In this document: in pieces, positions 15,449 to 23,700 of the stretch | How positions within the stretch are numbered: the stretch's first letter is position 1 | How the letters are laid out: the number at the start of each line of letters is the position of its first letter | Position numbers and translations under genes: made by a program | Notes under the pieces: generated by a model | Database searches by the model: none | What the model saw: the letters and a program-made list of their open reading frames with translations, nothing else | Told to the model about the DNA's origin: nothing | Source: an uncultured Bacilli bacterium | GTDB taxonomy: Bacteria > Bacillota_I > Bacilli_A > ML615J-28 > CAG-313 | Reading direction: 5' to 3' | DNA: 30,217 nt | Assembly (NCBI GenBank): GCA_934133195.1 | Contig: CAKPAZ010000015.1 | Location: forward strand, 1-30,217

Positions 15449-17971
15449 TTATTGTGATCTTTTTTCTTTCTTTACTTTATATTTATTCTTATTTTCTTCA
15501 ATCTTTCTACTTACAACTGTTATCAAGTGACTGATAGAAGTAATTAAAGTATATGATAATAAAGAAAGAATAATTAATAGTAGTAATGGGTTGGCAATAA
15601 CATGGCCATTTGATACTTGATATAACATTACAAAATGGAAGAATGAACTACGTAGATTGATACCAAAGATGGTTACATCAAACATCGCAAGGACAGATAA
15701 GGTAATCATTAACGTAATACAAGTGATAAATAATACTACTTTCTTCCAGTTAAATGGTTGACAAGCAACATATAATACCATAAATACAGTATAGGTTGCA
15801 CAAAGGACAACAATTGTATTTAATTCTTGACCATTAATTCCTAAAGGTTTAGATACAAGGTAAGCAATTACGATTTCAATGATTATCGCAAGAGCACCAG
15901 GTAGTGATTTCTTAATGGCATTTAGTAAGAAGTTACCATGGATTGGATTGTCATTAGGTTGTAACGATATGAAGAACGATGGTACCCCAATGGCTAAGAA
16001 TTCAAGTAACAACAAGTCGGTATTATATACAATTGGGAATGTCGCAAGTCCCTCAGGATGGAACTTACTGATAAAGCCAACAATTGTAAGGAAGGCTAAG
16101 AAGATAATAAACAAGGTCTTTACTAAGAATAGCATCGAAGTACGTTGGATGTTATTAATAACACGACGACCTTCACTTACGACTTGAGGAAGGGCTGAAA
16201 AGTTAGAATCTAAAAGGACAAGTTTAGCAACACTCTTAACAGCGTCATTACCTGAGGCCATCGCAATACTACAGTCGGCTTCTTTTAGAGCTAAAATATC
16301 GTTAACACCATCACCGGTCATCGCAACTGTATGTTTATGATCTTTTAACGATCTAACAATGATTTGTTTTTGATTTGGTTTAACACGGCCAAATACCGTA
16401 TATTCTAAGGCTGCTTGATAAACTTCATCATCGCTTAAGCCATCAAGACTAATGTAGTCATCAGCATTTCTAATCCCTACACGACGTGCAACTTCGGCTA
16501 CTGTTACAGGATTATCACCAGATATGACTTTAACATCAACCCCATTTTCTCTAAAGTAACGAATAGTATCAAAAGCTTCTTGACGGATTTGGTCTTCAAT
16601 AAGGATTAAAGCAAGGAGTTTTACCCCTTTTTGAACTTTACCATTCTTTAAAGGAAGGGGAGTATGAGCTAAAGCGATAACACGTAAGCCTTGGTTAGCA
16701 TATTCATTAATTGTATCAGCATACTTTTCAAATCCTGCTTTTAAGACAAACTCGGGAGCTCCAAGAAGGAAAGTTCCATTTTCAAAGGTTACTGCACTAA
16801 ACTTACGATCTGATGAAAATGGTAAAACTTCAAGGGAAGTGTATTTTTCACTAAAACCAAAGTAGTTTTCAAGAGCTTTCGCTGTCATATTTGATTCTTT
16901 TAAGACATTGTTCATTGATGCGACAATATCTTTAACATTGAATTGGGAATTCTTTTGATATTCAACATAACGAACAACACTCATCGTACCATCAGTTATG
17001 GTTCCAGTTTTATCAAGACATAAAACATCAACACGAGCAAGCATTTCAATGCAATAGATATCTTGAACAAGGGTATTCTTTTTAGATAGTCTAACAACAC
17101 CTACTGCAAGAGCAATGGTTGTCATTAAATATAGTCCTTGAGGAATCATTCCGATTAACGCGGTAGTCGTACTATTTATATTATCTTTAAACAATTGTTT
17201 AAAGTTTGGATCATGAATATTAAAGTTTCCACCAAAACCTCTTAAGAATAATAATATTCCAAATACCACTAATATAACCGCAACCACTTGTAAAAGCTTA
17301 TTTAAAGCTCCAATTATGCCGGCTTTAGGTTGTTTGAAGTTTTTAGCTTGAGCTGCTAGTTTTGCGATCGCATTATCGTTACCAACTCTTTCCACTTGAG
17401 CATAACAATTACCAGAAACAACAAAGCTACCAGAGTATAGAGTTGAGCCAATGCCTTTTTTTACAGGGACCGACTCACCAGTTAGCTGTGATTCATTTAC
17501 TTCTACTTCTCCTTCAATGATAATACTATCAGTCGTAATCTCACGTCCAGGAGTAAGGTACATGACATCATCTAAGACTACCTCATTTACTTTTACTTCA
17601 ACTTTTGTTTTTTCACGAATAACTGTAACTGTTGGAGCATTTAATAGTTGTAACTTATCAATCGTCTTTTTAGAACGTATTTCTTGAATAGTTCCAATTA
17701 AAGTATTTAACGTAACCAACAATAAAAAAGTAAATTGTGATGGTTTCGCCTCAGCGATAATTAATAATATAGCGATAAAGATATAGATAATATTAAAGAA
17801 CGTAAATACATTCTTAACAATTATTCCCATATATCCTTTTTTATTAACATCTTCAGTTATATTTACAAGTCCTTGCTTGTTTCTTTCTTCAATTTGTTCT
17901 GAACTTAACCCTTGTGTATATTGAGGATTAAACCTTACGATTTCACTTTCTAAAAGTTTCTTTTTAGCCAT
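15449..17971 (-). CDS. P-type cation-transporting ATPase, CtpE-like
   Basis: An 840-aa P-type ATPase in the cytoplasmic membrane. The actuator-domain motif LTGES is at residues 163-167 and the phosphorylated Asp is D320 in CLDKTGTIT. The hinge TGDGVND comes later, followed by about six C-terminal membrane segments. The membrane-4 ion-site sequence is GMIPQGL (residues 274-280), and the run EMLARVDVLCLDKTGT is typical of the CtpE/YfgQ branch. Mycobacterial CtpE is linked to Ca2+ uptake; substrate here is inferred only. It lacks an N-terminal heavy-metal (CxxC) domain and CPx motif, so heavy metals are unlikely. GGAGGG lies at a good distance from the start and a TATAAT promoter is upstream. 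It is a single-gene unit. Confidence 0.92.
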   Translation of the reverse strand: MAKKKLLESEIVRFNPQYTQGLSSEQIEERNKQGLVNITEDVNKKGYMGIIVKNVFTFFNIIYIFIAILLIIAEAKPSQFTFLLLVTLNTLIGTIQEIRSKKTIDKLQLLNAPTVTVIREKTKVEVKVNEVVLDDVMYLTPGREITTDSIIIEGEVEVNESQLTGESVPVKKGIGSTLYSGSFVVSGNCYAQVERVGNDNAIAKLAAQAKNFKQPKAGIIGALNKLLQVVAVILVVFGILLFLRGFGGNFNIHDPNFKQLFKDNINSTTTALIGMIPQGLYLMTTIALAVGVVRLSKKNTLVQDIYCIEMLARVDVLCLDKTGTITDGTMSVVRYVEYQKNSQFNVKDIVASMNNVLKESNMTAKALENYFGFSEKYTSLEVLPFSSDRKFSAVTFENGTFLLGAPEFVLKAGFEKYADTINEYANQGLRVIALAHTPLPLKNGKVQKGVKLLALILIEDQIRQEAFDTIRYFRENGVDVKVISGDNPVTVAEVARRVGIRNADDYISLDGLSDDEVYQAALEYTVFGRVKPNQKQIIVRSLKDHKHTVAMTGDGVNDILALKEADCSIAMASGNDAVKSVAKLVLLDSNFSALPQVVSEGRRVINNIQRTSMLFLVKTLFIIFLAFLTIVGFISKFHPEGLATFPIVYNTDLLLLEFLAIGVPSFFISLQPNDNPIHGNFLLNAIKKSLPGALAIIIEIVIAYLVSKPLGINGQELNTIVVLCATYTVFMVLYVACQPFNWKKVVLFITCITLMITLSVLAMFDVTIFGINLRSSFFHFVMLYQVSNGHVIANPLLLLIILSLLSYTLITSISHLITVVSRKIEENKNKYKVKKEKRSQ

Positions 17972-18006
17972 TGAAATCCCTCCTTTAGTACTTTTTCCTA
18001 CTTCTA

Positions 18007-18035
18007 ATTATACCACACTTTGATGTTTTTTTAAC
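18007..18035 (-). promoter_or_regulatory. Promoter of the P-type ATPase gene
   Basis: An extended -10, TGGTATAAT (TATAAT is the complement of 18007-18012), has a weak -35 GTTAAA (18030-18035) at 17 bp. It has the same TGG-TATAAT form as the apt promoter. Confidence 0.55.
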
Positions 18036-18127
18036 CTAATATACTAATAATTTTATTTTTTACTCATTTAAGGAACAAATAAAAAGAAAATATGATAAAA
18101 TATTAGTAGATAAACTTGGAGGTAAAT

Positions 18128-18808
18128 ATGAAAAAGAAAATAATTGGTGTTACACCCCGTATTAATAAAACGGATTCAGCAACCTTTGTTCGTGTTCATC
18201 GTAACTACATTGATAAATTAACTAAACTTGATTTAGTTCCTATCATCATTACTCCAGGATCAGACCTTAATACCATCTTACCACTTTGTGATGGTTTCCT
18301 AATCATTGGTGGAGATGACTATGATCCCGTAATGTATAACGAAAACAACGATCAAAATGAATCAAAAGAAATCAATCCCGAGATGGATAAACTAGATACT
18401 GACATCTTAAACTATGCGACCAAAAATAAAATCCCCGTAATGGGCATCTGTCGAGGTCATCAAGCCATGTCTGCTTGTTTTGGTAAAGCGTTATATCAAG
18501 ATATTGAAGCAAACCACTTAGAACATCCTCATGATGGAATCTACCATGAAGTAACCAAAGTAAATAATTTTGGTCTTGGAAAAGAATTACCTGATAAATT
18601 CATCACCAACACTTACCATCATCAAGCAACTAAAGACCTACCTGATGGCTTTGTTGTCCTTTATAAAAACCATGATGTTATTGAAGCTATCGAACATGAA
18701 AAGCTTCCAATCATCGCAACACAGTGGCATCCTGAAAGAATGGACACCAAAGAATCAGATATCATCTTTAACTATTTTAAAAAGTTAATCATGAATAATT
18801 CAAAATAA
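18128..18808 (+). CDS. Gamma-glutamyl-gamma-aminobutyrate hydrolase family protein (peptidase C26, PuuD-like)
   Basis: A 226-aa class I glutamine-amidotransferase-like hydrolase. The nucleophile is C108 in GICRGHQ and the catalytic pair is H201-E203 in QWHPE. The family feature GGDDYDP (residues 61-67) is also present. Relatives split gamma-glutamyl bonds, for example in gamma-glutamyl-GABA during putrescine breakdown; no other putrescine genes are nearby, so the substrate is open. The frame can be extended to a TTG four codons upstream, but that codon sits in the ribosome site GGAGGT (18118-18123). The ATG at 18128 is preferred. Monocistronic, with a strong terminator. Confidence 0.9.
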   Translation: MKKKIIGVTPRINKTDSATFVRVHRNYIDKLTKLDLVPIIITPGSDLNTILPLCDGFLIIGGDDYDPVMYNENNDQNESKEINPEMDKLDTDILNYATKNKIPVMGICRGHQAMSACFGKALYQDIEANHLEHPHDGIYHEVTKVNNFGLGKELPDKFITNTYHHQATKDLPDGFVVLYKNHDVIEAIEHEKLPIIATQWHPERMDTKESDIIFNYFKKLIMNNSK

Positions 18809-18834
18809 CTTAAGGAAAAACATGTTTATATGAC

Positions 18835-18864
18835 AAAAAAGGTTCAAGTTGAACCTTTTTTTTT
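18835..18864. terminator. Strong bidirectional terminator at the edge of the RHS island
   Basis: AAAAAAGGTTCA and TGAACCTTTTTT form a nearly perfect palindrome with a 3-base loop, followed by more T. On the minus strand it also ends in TTTTTT. It closes the C26 hydrolase gene from the left and the RHS island genes from the right. Confidence 0.85.
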
Positions 18865-18868
18865 ATTA

Positions 18869-18981
18869 TCAATGAATGAAAAGTTTATCTACCCTTTCAA
18901 CAAATTCTTCATAATCAATTTCATATTTGTATTCTTTAGTTTTAGATTTGTTGAAAACAACTATTTAAATAGACGTTTCAT
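18869..18981 (-). pseudogene. Short frameshifted gene, last of the RHS island
   Basis: A clear ribosome site (GATGGAGAAAAT) precedes ATG at 18979-18981, but the reading frame stops after MKRLFK. A shift of frame at that point opens a well-formed reading VVFNKSKTKEYKYEIDYEEF and onward to a stop at 18869-18871, in front of the shared terminator. The composition (Lys, Glu, Tyr, Asp) is that of real coding sequence. It is either a broken gene of about 37 codons or the tail of a longer lost one. It follows the 147-aa gene by 15 bp. Function is unknown. Confidence 0.5.
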
Positions 18982-18996
18982 ATTTTCTCCATCTAG

Positions 18997-19440
18997 TTAT
19001 TTATCAAGTTTATCAAATCCATCAACCCATGAATTAAAGTTATCTACGGATACTTCCACTATTTCAAAATTATTAGGGTATTTCTTTCCTATTTTGTTAT
19101 GTTTTTGTAAATATTCAACGTGTTTTTCTGCTTTTTCCATTGTAGAAAAATAATCAAATTCACTATAATATGTAAACCCATCGCAATCATTATCATACTC
19201 ATGGGTAACCCAATATAATGTTATCTTAGATTTATCTTTAATATCAGTATCAAAGTTAACACCAAATTTAGTTATTTCAAAGTTTTTAATGCTATATTGA
19301 TTAAATCCAGGTAATCCAGCAGACATCTCGATTTTTTTGTTTGCGAGATTCTTATTCGAAAAAACACCTAAATTAAAACCTGAACTATAATCATCAGTAA
19401 CCTTGTATTCAAATTCTACTAAATAAAAATATTTGATCAT
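18997..19440 (-). CDS. Hypothetical protein, 147 aa, RHS-island (possible immunity or accessory protein)
   Basis: Not recognised. It is soluble, acidic and rich in aromatic residues, with a regular alternation suggesting mostly beta structure (LYWVTHEYDND, then YYSEFDYF) and a helix EKAEKHVEYLQKH near residues 103-115. The start has GGTGG four bases upstream. Its place downstream of an RHS toxin, behind the remnant of what looks like another coding fragment, fits the pattern of orphan immunity genes kept after toxin tips are swapped. That role is inferred from position only. Confidence 0.7.
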   Translation of the reverse strand: MIKYFYLVEFEYKVTDDYSSGFNLGVFSNKNLANKKIEMSAGLPGFNQYSIKNFEITKFGVNFDTDIKDKSKITLYWVTHEYDNDCDGFTYYSEFDYFSTMEKAEKHVEYLQKHNKIGKKYPNNFEIVEVSVDNFNSWVDGFDKLDK

Positions 19441-19441
19441 T

Positions 19442-19568
19442 TTACCACCATCTATAATATCTTAAATATCTTTCTATCCATTTTATGATTTTTTATGTTC
19501 TGGTTTCAAACCTTTTGACCAATTACCTAGTTCATAATTTCATTACTCCAACAATGCATAAAATCTTT
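19442..19568 (-). pseudogene. Degraded coding remnant in three frames, RHS-island
   Basis: Reading the minus strand with two frame changes gives DFMHCWSNEIMN, then YELGNWSKGLKPEHKK, then IIKWIERYLRYYRWW and a stop at 19442-19444. The second break falls at runs of A, typical of slipped replication. The aromatic and basic composition looks like protein, unlike the flanking AT-rich spacer. It may be the tail of an older toxin tip. No start codon with a ribosome site is left. Confidence 0.4.
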
Positions 19569-19613
19569 TTAAAAATATATAAAGTTTAAACATATAGAAA
19601 TTTTTATATCCAT

Positions 19614-20072
19614 TTACAATTTTTCAACTACTTCTGCAATTTTGCTGCTTTTTAAATAATTAAATTTGTAAATTTCACCAACTATAATTTTATCATTAAT
19701 TATTAGTTCAATTTCTTCGTTTGTATCTAATACCAATACTATTGGTTTATCATTAATTTGAAGACCTGATTCAGGGTCTTCATTTTTTTTAAACTTTAGC
19801 ACTTTACCTATTACAGAGATATAATTATTATTTTTTAAAAATTTAAAATCTTTTAATAACGTTATGATTACTTTTATTGAAAATATAATTAAAATTATAA
19901 ATAAACAAATAATACCAATTAGAAAGATTGTACCTAATACTTTTCCAACACTTTCAATTAAGTTATTGTAATTAAAGACCATAATAGCAGAGATAACAAA
20001 GCCACATATTAATAGAAATATATGACCTATCATTGTAAACCAATACAATTGATGAATAGATGTTTTTCTCAT
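19614..20072 (-). CDS. Hypothetical membrane protein, 152 aa, candidate RHS immunity/accessory
   Basis: Two transmembrane helices (about residues 12-33 and 46-70) are followed by a soluble C-terminal domain of about 75 residues. The short beta-strands (YISVIGKVLKF, KPIVLVLDTNEEIEL, VGEIYKFNY) resemble a small beta-barrel. The start has GGTGAT upstream. It is the second gene after the RHS stop, 45 bp behind the first. Small membrane proteins in this position often protect against a membrane-acting toxin; I have no motif to prove it. Confidence 0.7.
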   Translation of the reverse strand: MRKTSIHQLYWFTMIGHIFLLICGFVISAIMVFNYNNLIESVGKVLGTIFLIGIICLFIILIIFSIKVIITLLKDFKFLKNNNYISVIGKVLKFKKNEDPESGLQINDKPIVLVLDTNEEIELIINDKIIVGEIYKFNYLKSSKIAEVVEKL

Positions 20073-20117
20073 TAAATCACCATATTTATAAGGATCTCAA
20101 ACAATAACTTATGTACG

Positions 20118-20768
20118 TTATCTCTTACAATTTGCATAATACTTTTCAGTTAATATTTTGTAATCATCACTACTTGTTTTATGTCTATACATTAACATTC
20201 CCATCGGTAACGGATTACCCATTATATCAGCTACAATTAGATTAATTTTTGTTTTACCATCTTTTACTAGCCAATATTCTTTTTCTTTTTTGTCATCTAA
20301 AAAGATAATTTTTAAATTTTTATATTTAAAATCATCTGAAACTTTTAGACTTTCTGATATTTTTCTTATTGGTAATTTCTTTTTCTTTATTATTATGAAA
20401 TGGATATTTCTTATAAAATATGCACGAATAAAATTTTTAGAAAAAAGACAATTTTTCATATTAAAAGTTAATTGTTTTTCACATTCAATTGTTTTATAAA
20501 TATAATTTGATTTAAAAATTTTAATATAATAACAATTAGATTTTTCATCGTATACAGCAAAATTATCATGTTTTATATCAAATTGATATTCTTTTAAATC
20601 ATTAAGTGGATAGCGTTGAACATGATGTTGATATTTGATTAGATCAACAATTAATAATGGATTTGATATCATAAGGGCATATATAAAACCATAGGGTATA
20701 AATATTAAAAAGAACATTATTACAAACAAATCAATAATATGAATTGTTATAAATATTATTTTTTTCAT
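20118..20768 (-). CDS. Hypothetical membrane-anchored protein, 216 aa, probable cognate RHS immunity protein
   Basis: Its ATG (20766-20768) overlaps the TAA stop of the RHS gene (TAATG), with AGGAGG six bases upstream. Translation is thus tied to the toxin, the strongest hint that this is the cognate immunity protein. An upstream in-frame start would lie inside the RHS gene and lacks a ribosome site. The N-terminal 45 residues form one or two membrane helices (IIFITIHIIDLFVIMFFLIF, then YGFIYALMISN). The rest is a basic soluble domain. No known immunity family is recognised. A membrane immunity protein fits a toxin tip that is itself hydrophobic. Confidence 0.8.
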   Translation of the reverse strand: MKKIIFITIHIIDLFVIMFFLIFIPYGFIYALMISNPLLIVDLIKYQHHVQRYPLNDLKEYQFDIKHDNFAVYDEKSNCYYIKIFKSNYIYKTIECEKQLTFNMKNCLFSKNFIRAYFIRNIHFIIIKKKKLPIRKISESLKVSDDFKYKNLKIIFLDDKKEKEYWLVKDGKTKINLIVADIMGNPLPMGMLMYRHKTSSDDYKILTEKYYANCKR

Positions 20769-23700
20769 TAAAAGCCTCCTAAAGCACACATTATAGATAT
20801 AATACCACCAGCTGTTTCTGTAATTGCCATATTACTATTTGTAAAAGAGAGCTGCTTTAAAAATTGTTCAGTAGAATTTCTTCCAACCTTCATTCCTTTC
20901 AAAGCTTTTCCATATGAACCAGTTAAATTTTTAATTTTCGAGTTTGTTAAAGTATTATTTTTATAATTATTGAGTATTTTATTTTTTAGTTGAATTTTTC
21001 CAACTCCAGTACTAACAGCACTAGTAATACCATATGTTAAACCGGCCATAATTGCAGATTTAAAAAACGTAGTTACGGCGTCACCAAAAGATGTAATATC
21101 TCCACTAATATAGTCACCAATTACTTGCCCAATACCAGCAAATGCCATTGTTCCAAGCAAATTCAATCCTAACCCGCCTGAAAGTCCACCTATTGCTCCT
21201 GCAACAACTGATCCTAAATAATCATTCATATTACCTTTATTAATTGTTAATAAATCTGATGCTTGAAAACCGTCAGTTTTAATGTTTGCAATTACATCCG
21301 GAATGTATTTGGATAAAAACCCAGCGGCCGCACCAATTGCGATTGCTAAAATGAATGATGAAATTACAACATGTCCACTTGGATCACTATAATTAATAGG
21401 ATCATTCATACAATATGCATATAGATTTAATCCATATACCTTATCTGGTTCTAGATAATCTATTGTATCTTTTGTTATGAATCTTCCCCATTCACTATTG
21501 TAACATCTTGTTTTTAAGAGGTATAATCCAGTTTCTTTATCTATTTGGTATCCTCTATATCTTATACTACTTCTTTCACCTATTCTACTTAGTGGAATGC
21601 CATATCTTTCTTCATTTTTGATGGTCGTTTCTCCATAAGCAGTGTAGTTATATGTACATATTTTGTATTCTTTATCATAGATTGATATTACATCACCAAA
21701 GATATTATGATATAGATGATATATTTTATCATTGTTTCTTATTCCAACAAGTCCAGATTCCGCGTAAATGTAATCTAAAACTTCTATTTCATTATTTTCA
21801 ATGATTTCTTCTCTAATTAGGTTTTGTCCATCATAATAGAAGTTATAAGTTCTAACGAGAGTTAGTGATGAAGTTCCTTCATATACTTCTTCTTTAATGA
21901 GGTTACCTAGAGGATCATAACTATATTCAATTACTTTTTCTAGGGTTTCATTTTGATAGATGGTTATTTTTTTGATTAGTGATTGTTTGTAATATTCAAT
22001 ATTATATTCTTTGTTATCTTTATAATATTTGATTACTCTTCCAAGGATATCATAAGTTATTTCTTTATTATCATATGATAGTAGTTTATCTTTATCATTT
22101 GGATCATAAGTGTAATTGATAGTTTTGGTAGTTGTACCATTATTAATTATTTTACTTAAAATGTTATTTGATTCATCATATGTGTAGTTGATTTCATTTA
22201 TTAGAGAATTTATAAGCTCGTTTTTTTCCTTAGTTAGTCGATTTGAATCATCATATGTGTAAGTAGTTATATCAGCTAAGTTAAATACTTTTTTACTTAA
22301 TAAGCCTTTGTTATTATATGTATAGTTAAAACCAATGTCGTCGGCTTTTTTCCCGTTTGATTTGAAAACTTGGTATTCTTCTCCACTTATATAGTTGGAT
22401 AAGATTGTTTTATTTTTAGTATAATACTTATAAGTTAGTTTGGCTAGATGGTTGTATTCAATGTTTGTTGGAGCATTATCAGTTATATAGGTTGCGTTTA
22501 GTTGGACTTCTCGATACTCTCCATCAAATGGTTTTACAATTTCTTGATATCTAAGATCGTCGTGACTTGTTTCACTTAGTCTTGGATAATTTAGAGTTGT
22601 TACTATCAGTGATCCTATATCAGTAGTTGAAGACTCACATACTTCTCTTACCTTACTAAAAGTATCAAATTTATTAGTTGATGGATCCTTTTTTACATAT
22701 TCAACCATATTTATATTATAGATATTTTTATCTTCTGGGTTATCCACAACAACAAAGTTTTTTCTTGTTATTTCAAACAAACTTTCGTCATCAGTTGTTT
22801 CTTCATCATGATTGGTTACAAGTTCTTCATTATATATTTCATCATTTTGATAAGTATATTTTATTTTATACTTATCATTTTTAATTTCCTTTAACTTACC
22901 ATGTGATTCATTTAAAGTAGTGTCTTCATAAATATAATCTACATCATCTTGTTTTATTAATAAACCTAATTTATTAACTTTAATTTTAGATATTTCAATG
23001 TTATTTAGTTTAATTGTGGTCGTTTGATTTGAATCAGTATAAGTAAACTCATATACATCTAAAATTATATCTTCTTCATTTTGCTTTACTTCTTTTGTTA
23101 TTTTAGTTATTCTTTCAAATGCATCGTATTCAAAATTATATGTGAGATTGTTTAGTTTTACTTGTTTTAGAGTACTTAAGACTTCGTTATATAAAAGTTG
23201 GTTACAAGCAAATATAGAATCATTTTCATAATTTGGATTATATACCATACTGAGTTCATCAATATTATTATAACCATTATGAAGAATAGTTTGATTTTCA
23301 CCATTTCTTATATATAAAAGATTTAAAAACTCATCGTAACTATAGTGATTTTTTTCTAAGTTATCACCAATATACCCGCTAGTTTGGTTTAGAACTCCAT
23401 ATTCATCATAATCACAGGATTCTACTTGTAAGGTCTTGTTGTCTTTTGTTTTCGCATATTTTATAACTACTTGATCTAAATTGTTTAAAATATGTGATTC
23501 TCCTTTTAGGTATCCCTTATCGCTTGTTTCTTGTTTTAGAAGGGTTCCTCTTTTATTATACCATTTTATGATTGTTTTTGTTGTGTCATATACTTTAAAA
23601 TTTGTATTTATGGTCTCTTTTAGCTTGATTCTTACATCATCGTTTGTTACATATTCTAAAATACTAATGTTTTCAAGCCCTGCTTGTTTTAGAATTTTCT

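Noticed and set aside
18830..19153. 107-codon plus-strand frame after the C26 hydrolase
   Set aside because: It starts inside the terminator hairpin and is antisense to the 147-aa gene; composition is that of a shadow frame.
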